A stretch of DNA of 64,000 nucleotides, taken from positions 124,001 through 188,000 of the forward strand of contig JARWIR010000177.1 in the NCBI GenBank assembly GCA_029959085.1, in the 5' to 3' direction. The notes under the pieces were generated by a model. It saw nothing but the letters and a program-made list of their open reading frames with translations. It was not told the DNA's origin and made no database searches. Each line of letters begins with the position of its first letter. The first letter of the stretch is position 1. Made by a program: the position numbers and the translations under genes. This document shows positions 53,583-64,000 of this stretch, one piece after another. This stretch comes from Nemophila menziesii (lineage: Eukaryota; Streptophyta; Magnoliopsida; Boraginales; Hydrophyllaceae).

Positions 53583-56007
53583 AAATTTAACATGTATTAT
53601 TTATATTTGATATAATTAATAATATTAAATTAATAATATTAATAATTAAACAAAAAGGAAATTGTAGAAAAATATAACTCTATACAATTTTGTATTTATA
53701 ATAATCTTAAATTATAGGATATGAAAATATTTTAGTTTGTATGTTAATTATATATAGTTTCAATTTTAATAACATTTACAAAAATCAAGCAAGAATATTA
53801 TTTGAGATAATAACTATACGTGAATTAATTAAAAATAAAAAATAAAGTTCGAATTAAAATGTTATATCATAAAAAATAAATTGGGTATTAAAACAAGATC
53901 TTAGTAAGTTACATGACTTGGGCATAATTCTTTCATAAAAAACTGTACAATTTGATCGATGACCATGACATTTCATCACAATCATCCTCGTAGGAAGGAA
54001 AATTGTAATAAAATGTCATAACCACGAGCATATTGCATAGGTTACACAGGTTTACTGTGATATTTGGAGAATCGAGATTAATTTGAAGAGCTCTATACGT
54101 TTCAATATGTAAAAACAACTCAGGGAAAAGAATATTTGAAGAAAATATAGCGGCAGAAAAAAGATTAAAAGTGTTGTGCCAGAATTAGGTTAAATTGTAC
54201 ATGTTTATATAGTAGTTAGGAGTGATGGGTCTGGTTTAGTTGGGCTTTATTTTATACATACAGTATATGGTTGATATTAATAAAAAAAATTAAAAAAAGC
54301 AGGCGTGGAATTTTATTGGGCCTAATTTTTAGGATAACTATAATAATTTTTTCATCCCTACTTACCTCTAATCTTAAAATATATATTTATATTTTTAAAA
54401 TACCTTTATACCCATGGTTATAGAAGATATATTTATTGTATTCAAGAATTGTGTGTCTACAACTAGAGTAGCAAAGCCTATCAATCATATCTTAGTGTTG
54501 TAAAAAAGTTTTTATTATTTTAAAACTTCTTATTCTATTTTGATTTTAGTTTCAATTTATTTCGTGAGCTCATAAAATTCTTAAATCGTTCCTTATTATA
54601 GAACATAAGTTTATTTTCCCTTTATTTTAAAAATTAATAACATGTATATGTTACAACAAAATTTATAAGAATTTATTTATAAAATTGGAACACAAATAAA
54701 ATATTTTTTTTAGTAACATTAGAAAAATAATAAAGACAAAATAATCGTTTATACATATCATTTGATTTTTTAGTATATATAAATTTATATATTACATAGA
54801 AAATTATACTCTGAAGAAATATATTATAATCATTCTTCATTTCGATAGTATAGAAATACGACTATTGAAGAAAGATTTGTGTTACAAGGATAAACTTTTT
54901 TAATTGATAAAAAAGATTATAAATATTAATATATTCTTTGTTGTTTATTTGTTCTCTTGTTATCAGTCAATATAGTACATTATTCTCCCTAAATATTCCC
55001 TTTTGTTTGATTAAATTTACATTACTGATAAAGTATTATATCCTTTATTTTTGTATTCTATATAATTTAATAGTATATTTTAGTTGGTTAATATATTATG
55101 ATTAATGATAACTTTATATAATATTGATTTTTTAATAAAACATATTTCATGTAGTCTTTCAATTTTTCTTATAATGTGTCTATTTTTTTATCTCTCAAAA
55201 TAATAACAATCTTGTAATGTATGTGACTGAAAAATATATTCTATTCATAAAATTATATAATATAATAGATTCGTATTTATATTTGGCTAAGTGTAATAAA
55301 TTTTTTTAGGCCTGATAAATACGTAACGCAACAAAATTGTACATAACAAAATCAACCTAGGTTGTTAAGATTGACGAAAGTTTCTCGATTAAAAAAACTA
55401 AATGTTTCATCCACAGAAGGAGACACATTAATAGCTTCTACAAATATATGGAATAAGTAGTCGACATAAGTTTAGTTGACAACCTAATATATAGCGTTGT
55501 TTAAGTCCAATAAGTGATTAAATATGCAATTAATTGCGATTTTTAAAATATAAAACACACACATATCTTGAGATTAAACTCTTGTGCTATTTAGTCTGAG
55601 TTTGGCGCATACCATAAATTCTTCTCTACATATACTTATGCAATGATAATTTTTCATTGAAAAAACTTAATTATATTTACTGAGTTCATATGTATTATGT
55701 TAAAATTTGTTTTGGGCTATACCTAATATAGATGAATTATTTGTGAAGTTTCACGTTATTTTGTTTTATGTAATATTTAAAAAATAGAAACTAAAAGTCG
55801 TATTTAGTAACATTGTTTTTAAAAGATTTTTATAAATTTATTTAGCAATATTTTGTCTAAATACAATTTTCATATATGTTGATACAATTTTTGATAGAGT
55901 AATTACTATTCAAGATTATATATTAGAAAAAATCCGGAATACATATTATATAATTGCTTAGTAATATTATTTTGTCTTTATTTTTTTAGAAATAAGTAAA
56001 ATATAGT
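53583..56007. repeat. U23, type B alpha unit (2,425 bp), duplicate of U15
   Basis: TATA at 54204-54212. TGGGTC at 54226-54231 shares the site II mutation of U15. Confidence 0.93.
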
Positions 56008-58418
56008 AAATTCAACATGTATTATTTATATTTGATATAATTAATAATATAAAAATAATAATATTAATAATTAAATAAAAGGAAATTGTAGAAAATTATT
56101 ACTCTATACAATTTTGTATTTATAATAATCTTAAATTATAGGATATGAAAATATTTTAGTTTGTATGTTAATTATATATAGTTTCAATTTTAATAACTTC
56201 TACAAAAATCAAGCTAGAATATTATTTGAGATAATAACTATACGTGAATTAATTAAAAATAAAAAATAAAGTTCGAATTAAAATGTTATCATAAAAAATA
56301 AATTAGGTATTAACACAAGATCTTAGCAAGTTACATGACTTGGGCATAATTCTTTCATAAAAAACTGTACAATTTGATCGATGGACATGACATTTCATCA
56401 CAATCATCCTCGTAGGAAGGAAAATTGTAATAAAATGTCATAACCACGAGCATATTGCATAGGTTACACAGGGTTACTGTGATATTTGGAGAATCGAGAT
56501 TAATCTGAAGAGCTCTATACGTTTCAATATGTAAAAACAACTCAGGGAAAAGAATATTTGAAGAAAATATAGCGGCAGAGAAAAGATTAAAAGTGTTGTG
56601 CCAGAATTAGGTTAAATTGTACATGTTTATATAGTAGTTAGGAGTGATGGGCCTGGTTTAGTTGGGCTTTATTTTATACATACAGTATATGGTTGATATT
56701 AATAAAAAACATAAAAAAAACCAGGCGTGGAATTTTATTGGGCCTAATTTTAAGGATAACTATAATAATTTTTTCATCCCTACATACCTCTAATCTTAAG
56801 ATATATATTTATATTTTTAAAATACCTTCATACCCATGGTTATAGTAGATATATTTGTTGTATTCAAGAATTGTGCGTCTACAACTAGAGTAGCAAAGCC
56901 TATCAACCATATCTTAGTGTTGTAAAAAAGTTTTTATTATTTTAAAACTTCTTATTCTATTTTGATTTTAGTTTCAATTTATTTCGTGAGCTCATAAAAT
57001 TCTTAAATCGTTCCTTATTATAGAACATAAGTTTATTTTCCCTTTATTTTAAAAATTAATAAAATGTATATGTTAAAACAAAATTTATAAGAATTTATTT
57101 ATAAACTTGGAACACAAATAAAATATTTTTTTTAGTAACATTAGAAAAATAATATAGACAAAATAATCGTTTATACATATCATTTGATTTTTTAGTATAT
57201 ATAAATTTATATACTATTAGAATTATCATAGAAAATTATACTCCGAAGAAATATATTATAATCATTCTTCATTTCGATAGTATAGAAATACGACTATTGA
57301 AGAAAGATTTGTGCTACAAGGATAAACTTTTTTAATTGATAAAAAAGATTATAAATATTAATATATTCTTTGTTGTTTATTTGTTCTCTTGTTATCAGGC
57401 AATATAGTACATTATTCTCCCTAAATATTCCCTTATGTTTGATTAAATTTACATTACTTTATAAAGTATTATATCCTTTATTTTTGTATTCTATATAATT
57501 TAATAGTATATTTTAGTTGGTTAATATATTATGATTAATGATAACTTTACATAATATTGATTTTTTAATAAAATATATTTCATGTAGTCTTTCAATTTTT
57601 CTTATTAATGTGTCTATTTTTTTATCTCTCAAAATAATAACAATCTTGTAATGTATGTGACTGAAAAATATATTCTATTCATAAAATTATATAATATAAT
57701 AGATTCGTATTTATATTTGGCTAAGTGTAATAAATTATTTTAGGCCTGATAAATACGTAACACAACAAAATTGTACCTAACAAAATCAACCTAGGTTGTT
57801 AAGATTGATGAAAGTTTCTCGATTAAAAAAACTAAATGTTTCATCCACAGAAGGTGACACATTAATAGCTTCTACAAATATATGGAATAAGTAGTCGACA
57901 TAAGTTTAGTTGACAACCTAATATATAGCGTTGTTTAAGTCCAATAAGTGATTAAATATGCAATTAATTGCGATTTTTAAAATATAAAACACACACATAT
58001 CTTGAGATTAAACTCTTGTGCTATTTAGTCTGAGTTTGGCGCATACCATAAATTCTTCTCTACATATACTTATGCAATGATAACTTTTCATTGCAAAAAC
58101 TTAAATGATGTTAAAATTTGTTTTGGACTAAACCTTATATAGATGAATTATTTGTGAAGTTTCACGTTATTTTGTTTTCTGTAATATTTAAAAAATAGAA
58201 ACTAAAAGTCGTATTTAGTAACATTGTTTTTAAAAGATTTTTATAAATTTATTTAGCACAATTTTGTTTAAATATAATTTTCTTATATGTTGATACAATT
58301 TTTGATAGTGTAATTACTATTCAAGATTATATATTAGAAAAAATCCGGAATACATATTATATAATTGCTTAATAATATTATTTTTTCTTTATTTTTTTAG
58401 AAATAAGTAAAATATAGT
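56008..58418. repeat. U24, mosaic unit, gamma right part with 23-bp deletion (2,411 bp)
   Basis: Duplicate of U16 at +19,408 bp, including the short B tract over its promoter (TATA 56626-56634). It lost 23 bp near 58,108, which explains the change in offset to +19,385 bp for U25 and U26. Confidence 0.93.
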
Positions 58419-60842
58419 AAATTTAACATGTATTATTTATATTTGATATAATTAATAATATAAAATTAATAATATTAATAATTAAACAAAAAGGAAATTG
58501 TAGAAAAATATAACTCTATACAATTTTGTATTCATAATAATCTTAAATTATAGGATATGAAAATATTTTAGTTTGTATGTTAATTATATATAGTTTCAAT
58601 TTTAATAACATTTACAAAAATCAAGCGAGAATATTATTTGAGATAATAACTATACGTGAATTAATTAAAAATAAAAAATAAAGTTCGAATTAAAATGTTA
58701 TATCATAAAAAATAAATTGGGTATTAAAACAAGATCTTAGTAAGTTACATGACTTGGGCATAATTCTTTCATAAAAAACTGTACAATTTGATCGATGACC
58801 ATGACATTTCATCACAATCATCCTCGTAGGAAGGAAAATTGTAATAAAATGTCATAACCACGAGCATATTGCATAGGTTACACAGGTTTACTGTGATATT
58901 TGGAGAATCGAGATTAATTTGAAGAGCTCTATACGTTTCAATATGTAAAAACAACTCAGGGAAAAGAATATTTGAAGAAAATATAGCGGCAGAGAAAAGA
59001 TTAAAAGTGTTGTGCCAGAATTAGGTTAAATTGTACATGTTTATATAGTAGTTAGGAGTGATGGGCCTGGTTTAGTTGGGCTTTATTTTATACATACAGT
59101 ATATGGTTGATATTAATAAAAAAAATTAAAAAAAGCAGGCGTGAAATTTTATTGGGCCTAATTTTTAGGATAACTATAATAATTTTTCATCCCTACTTAC
59201 CTCTAATCTTAAAATATATATTTATATTTTTAAAATACCTTTATACCCATGGTTATAGAAGATATATTTATTGTATTCAAGAATTGTGCGTCTACAACTA
59301 GAGTAGCAAAGCCTATCAACCATATCTTAGTGTTGTAAAAAAGTTTTTATTATTTTAAAACTTCTTATTCTATTTTGATTTTAGTTTCAATTTATTTCGT
59401 GAGCTCATAAAATTCTTGAATCGTTCCTTATTATAGAACATAAGTTTATTTTCCCATTATTTTAAAAATTAATAACATGTATATGTTAAAACAAAATTTA
59501 TAAGAATTTATTTATAAAATTGGAACACAAATAAAATATTTTTTTAGTAACATTAGAAAAATAATAAAGACAAAATAATCTTTTATACATATCATTTGGT
59601 TTTTTAGTATATATAAATTTATATATTACATAGAAAATTATACTCTGAAGAAATATATTATAATCATTCTTCATTTCGATAGTATAGAAATACGACTATT
59701 GAAGAAAGATTTGTGTTACAAGGATAAACTTTTTTAATTGATAAAAAAGATTATAAATATTAATATATTCTTTGTTGTTTATTTGTTCTCTTGTTATCAG
59801 TCAATATAGTACATTATTCTCCCTAAATATTCCCTTTTGTTTGATTAAATTTACATTACTGATAAAGTATTATATCCTTTATTTTTGTATTCTATATAAT
59901 TTAATAGTATATTTTAGTTGGTTAATATATTATGATTAATGATAACTTTATATAATATTGATTTTTTAATAAAACATATTTCATGTAGTCTTTCAATTTT
60001 TCTTATTAATGTGTCTATTTTTTTATCTCTCAAAATAATAACAATCTTGTAATGTATGTGACTGAAAAATATATTCTATTCATAAAATTATATAATATAA
60101 TAGATTCGTATTTATATTTGGCTAAGTGTAATAAATTTTTTTAGGCCTGATAAATACGTAACGCAACAAAATTGTACATAACAAAATCAACCTAGGTTGT
60201 TAAGATTGATGAAAGTTTCTCGATTAAAAAAACTAAATGTTTCATCCACAGAAGGTGACATATTAATAGCTTCTACAAATATATGGAATAAGTAGTCGAC
60301 ATAAGTTTAGTTGACAACCTAATATATAGCGTTGTTTAAGTCCAATAAGTGATTAAATATGCAATTAATTGCGATTTTTAAAATATAAAACACACACATA
60401 TCTTGAGAATAAACTCTTGTGCTATTTAGTTTGAGTTTGGCGCATACCATAAATTCTTCTCTACATATACTTATGCAATGATAATTTTTCATTGCAAAAA
60501 CTTAAATATATTTACTGAATTCATATGTATTATGTTAAAATTTGTTTTGGGCTATACCTTATATAGATGAATTATTTGTGAAGTTTCACGTTATTTTTTT
60601 TTACGTAATATTTAAAAAATAGAAACTAAAAGTCGTGTTTAGTAACATTGTTTTTAAAAGATTTTTATAAATTTATTTAGCACAATTTTGTCTAAATACA
60701 ATTTTCATATATGTTGATACAATTTTTTATAGTGTAATTACTATTCAAGATTATATATTAGAAAAAATCCAGAATACATATTATATAATTGCTTAATAAT
60801 ATTATTTTGTCTTTATTTTTTAAGAAATAAGTAAAATATAGT
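58419..60842. repeat. U25, type B delta unit (2,424 bp), duplicate of U17
   Basis: TATA at 59040-59048. Private GCGTGAAATTTT near 59139 instead of GCGTGGAATTTT. Carries TTTAGTTTGAG (T at 60431), shared with U19 but not with U17. Confidence 0.93.
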
Positions 60843-63266
60843 AAATTTAACATGTATGATTTATATTTGATATAATTAATAATATAAAATTAATAATATT
60901 AATATTTAAACAAAAAGGAAATTGTAGAAAAATATAACTCTATACAATTTTGTATTTATAATTATCTTAAATTATAGGATATGAAAATATTTTAGTTTGT
61001 ATGTTAATTATATATAGTTTCAATTTTAATAACATTTACAAAAATCAAGCGAGAATATTATTTGACATAATAACTATACGTGAATTAATTAAAAATAAAA
61101 AATAAAGTTCGAATTAAAATGTTATATCATAAAAAATAAATTGGGTATTAAAACAAGATCTTAGTAAGTTACATGACGGGAATAATTCTTTCATAAAAAA
61201 CTGTACAATTTGATCGATGACCATGACATTTCATCACAATCATCCTCGTAGGAAGGAAAATTGTAATAAAATGTCATAACCACGAGCATATTGCATAGGT
61301 TACACAGGTTTACTGTGATATTTGGAGAATCGAGATTAATTTGAAGAGCTCTATACGTTTCAATATGTAAAAACAACTCAGGGAAAAGAATATTTGAAGA
61401 AAATATAGCGCCAGAGAAAAGATTAAAAGTGTTGTACCAGAATTAGGTTAAATTGTACATGTTTATATAGTAGTTAGGAGTGATGGGCCTGGTTTAGTTG
61501 GGCTTTATTTTATACATACAGTATATGGTTGATATTAATAAAAAAAATTAAAAAAAGCAGGCGTGGAATTTTATTGGGCCTAATTTTTAGGATAACTATA
61601 ATAATTTTTCATCCCTACTTACCTCTAATCTTAAAATATATATTTATATTTTTAAAATACCTTTATACCCATGGTTATAGAAGATATATTTATTGTATTC
61701 AAGAATTGTGCGTCTACAACTAGAGTAGCAAAGCCTATCAATCATATCTTAGTGTTGTAAAAAAGTTTTTATTATTTTAAAACTTCTTATTCTATTTTGA
61801 TTTTAGTTTCAATTTATTTCGTGAGCTCATAAAATTCTTAAATCGTTCCTTATTATAGAACACAAGTTTATTTTCCCTTTATTTTAAAAATTAATAACAT
61901 GTATATGTTACAACAAAATTTATAAGAATTTATTTATAAAATTGGAACACAAATAAAATATTTTTTTTAGTAACATTAGAAAAATAATAAAGACAAAATA
62001 ATCGTTTATACATATCATTTGATTTTTTAGTATATATAAATTTATATATTACATAGAAAATTATACTCTGAAGAAATATATTATAATCATTCTTCATTTC
62101 GATAGTATAGAAATACGACTATTGAAGAAAGATTTGTGTTACAAGGATAAACTTTTTTAATTGATAAAAAAGATTATAAATATTAATATATTCTTTGTTG
62201 TTTATTTGTTCTCTTGTTATCAGTCAATATAGTACATTATTCTCCCTAAATATTCCCTTTTGTTTGATTAAATTTACATTACTGATAAAGTATTATATCC
62301 TTTATTTTTGTATTCTATATAATTTAATAGTATATTTTAGTTGGTTAATATATTATGATTAATGATAACTTTATATAATATTGATTTTTTAATAAAACAT
62401 ATTTCATGTAGTCTTTCAATTTTTCTTATTAATGTGTCTATTTTTTTATCTCTCAAAATAATAACAATCTTGTAATGTATGTGACTGAAAAATATATTCT
62501 ATTCATAAAATTATATAATATAATAGATTCGTATTTATATTTGGCTAAGTGTAATAAATTTTTTTAGGCCTCATAAATACGTAGCGTAACAAAATTGTAC
62601 CTAACAAAATCAACCTATGTTGTTAAGATTGATGAAAGTTTCTCGATTAAAAAAACAAAATGTTTCATCCGCAGAAGGTGACACATTAATAGCTTCTACA
62701 AATATATGGAATAAGTAGTCGACATAAGTTTAGTTGACAACCTAATATATAGCGTTGTTTAAGTCCAATAAGTGATTAAATATGCAATTAATTGCGATTT
62801 TTAAATTATAAAACACACACATATCTTGAGATTAAACTCTTGTGCTATTTAGTCTGAGTTTGGCGCATACCATAAATTCTTCTCTACATATACTTATGCA
62901 ATGATAATATTTCATTGCAAAAACTTAAATATATTTACTGAGTTCATATGTATTATGTTAAAATTTGTTTTGGGCTATACCTTATATAGATGAATTATTT
63001 GTGAAGTTTCACGTTATTTTTTTTTTATGTAATATTTAAAAAATAGAAACTAAAAGTCGTGTTTAGTAACATTGTTTTTAAAAGATTTTTATAAATTTAT
63101 TTAGCACAATTTTGTCTAAATACAATTTTCATATATGTTGATACAAGTTTTGATAGTGTAATTACTATTCAAGATTATATATTAGAAAAAATCCAGAATA
63201 CATATTATATAATTGCTTAATAATATTATTTTGTCTTTATTATTGAAGAAATAAGTAAAATAAAGT
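60843..63266. repeat. U26, beta unit (2,424 bp), end of the second block
   Basis: TATA at 61462-61470. Matches U18 (+19,385 bp) as far as about 61,839, then departs. Private changes cluster near 62,560-62,660: GGCCTCATAAATACGTAGCG, AACCTATGTTG (breaking the 12-bp palindrome) and AAAACAAAATG. Confidence 0.93.
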
Positions 63267-64000
63267 AAATTTAACATGTATTATTTATATTTGATATAAT
63301 TAATAATATTAAATTAATAATATTAATAATTAAACAAAAAGGAAATTGTAGAAAAATATAACTCTATACAATTTTGTATTTATAATAATCTTAAATTATA
63401 GGATATGAAAATATTTTAGTTTGTATGTTAATTATATATAGTTTCAATTTTAATAGCATTTACAAAAATCAAGCGAGAATATTATTTGAGATAATAACTA
63501 TACGTGAATTAATTAAAAATAAAAAATAAAGTTCGAATTAAAATGTTATATCATAAAAAATAAATTGGGTATTAAAACAAGATCTTAGTAAGTTACATGA
63601 CTTGGGCATAATTCTTTCATAAAAAACTGTACAATTTGATCGATGACCATGACATTTCATCACAATCATCCTCGTAGGAAGGAAAATTGTAATAAAATGT
63701 CATAACCACGAGCATATTGCATAGGTTACACAGGTTTACTGTGATATTTGGAGAATCGAGATTAATTTGAAGAGCTCTATACGTTTCAATATGTAAAAAC
63801 AACTCAGGGAAAAGAATATTTGAAGAAAATATAGCGGCAGAAAAAAGATTAAAAGTGTTGTGCCAGAATTAGGTTAAATTGTACATGTTTATATAGTAGT
63901 TAGGAGTGATGGGCCTGGTTTAGTTGGGCTTTATTTTATACATACAGTATATGGTTGATATTAATAAAAAAAATTAAAAAAAGCAGGCGTGGAATTTTAT
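63267..64000. repeat. U27, partial type B unit cut by the window end (734 bp)
   Basis: Left third of a type B unit, TATA at 63888-63896. The TATA-distal site II falls beyond the window. The array clearly continues to the right. Confidence 0.93.

Larger units (their letters stand above)
42358..61742. repeat. Seven-unit block, second copy enlarged to eight units (~19.4 kb)
   Basis: Directly abuts the first copy. Offsets are +16,985/16,984 bp for U19-U21, then +19,408 bp for U23-U24 after one added unit, then +19,385 bp for U25-U26 after the 23-bp deletion. The end is bracketed at 61,742-61,839, where A at 61840 replaces G at 42455. Confidence 0.85.
1..64000. repeat. Head-to-tail macrosatellite array, ~2.42-2.51 kb unit, 26.3 copies
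   Basis: The same roughly 2.4-2.5 kb sequence recurs without interruption from the first to the last base, always in the same orientation. Anchoring on the conserved string ATGTAAAAACAA gives positions ending at 532, 3035, 5540, 8045, 10470, 12894 and so on to 63802, with steps of 2,503-2,505 bp at first and 2,414-2,437 bp later. Units differ by scattered substitutions and small indels; neighbours look about 95-99% alike by eye (not computed). No unique spacer separates units and neither array end is in the window. Base composition is strongly A+T-rich with many T and A runs. I recognise no known repeat family, so the name is descriptive only. Confidence 0.97.

Noticed and set aside
1..64000. 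rDNA spacer, 5S rRNA cluster or CRISPR array
   Set aside because: No rRNA-like conserved stretch is present in any unit, and the repeats are kilobase-scale without regular short repeat and spacer alternation.
1..64000. Bacterial or organellar origin
   Set aside because: No ribosome-binding sites before long reading frames, no operons, and no organelle genes. The motif layout fits a plant nuclear promoter better, though this remains inference.

Overview
The whole 64 kb window is one head-to-tail tandem array of a very A+T-rich repeat unit (roughly three quarters A+T by eye). It holds 26 complete units and a 734-bp start of a 27th, all in the same orientation. The array runs off both ends of the window. 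I see no rRNA, tRNA, CRISPR, insertion sequence, transposase or convincing protein-coding gene. The short reading frames all begin at TTG rather than ATG, and they are frameshifted between unit types.

Eukaryotic nuclear DNA is most likely, and a flowering plant, possibly Brassicaceae, is my best guess. This rests on a promoter-like module carried on the minus strand of every unit: up to three site II motifs (TGGGCC/TGGGCT as read on the plus strand), a TATATAAA box about 13 bp further on, then a pyrimidine-rich CTTTTCTCTGCC stretch. That is the usual layout of a plant Pol II core promoter. The organism call is inference.

Layout, with units numbered U1-U27 and phased on base 1. Type A units (U1-U3 and the left part of U4, 1 to about 8,050) are 2,503-2,505 bp long. 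They carry a private 78-bp block with a strong hairpin and two TAGGGTT telo-box motifs. At 8,050-8,072, inside U4, the array switches sharply to type B units of 2,411-2,436 bp, which fill the rest. Using variants in the last third of the unit, type B falls into five classes: alpha (U7, U9, U14, U15, U22, U23), beta (U6, U8, U13, U20, U21, U26), gamma (U4, U10, U16, U24), delta (U5, U12, U17, U19, U25) and epsilon (U11, U18).

The class order shows nested duplications. A two-unit period of 4,843 bp covers 13,359-23,485. A seven-unit block of 16,985 bp (about 25.4-42.4 kb) is repeated immediately downstream as an eight-unit block (about 42.4-61.8 kb). The second block gained one unit through an unequal exchange whose breakpoint lies at 50,571-50,801. 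Short conversion tracts and A/B mosaic units are also visible. The array is therefore a promoter-bearing macrosatellite shaped by unequal crossing-over and gene conversion. If transcribed, it would yield many leftward, probably non-coding RNAs.
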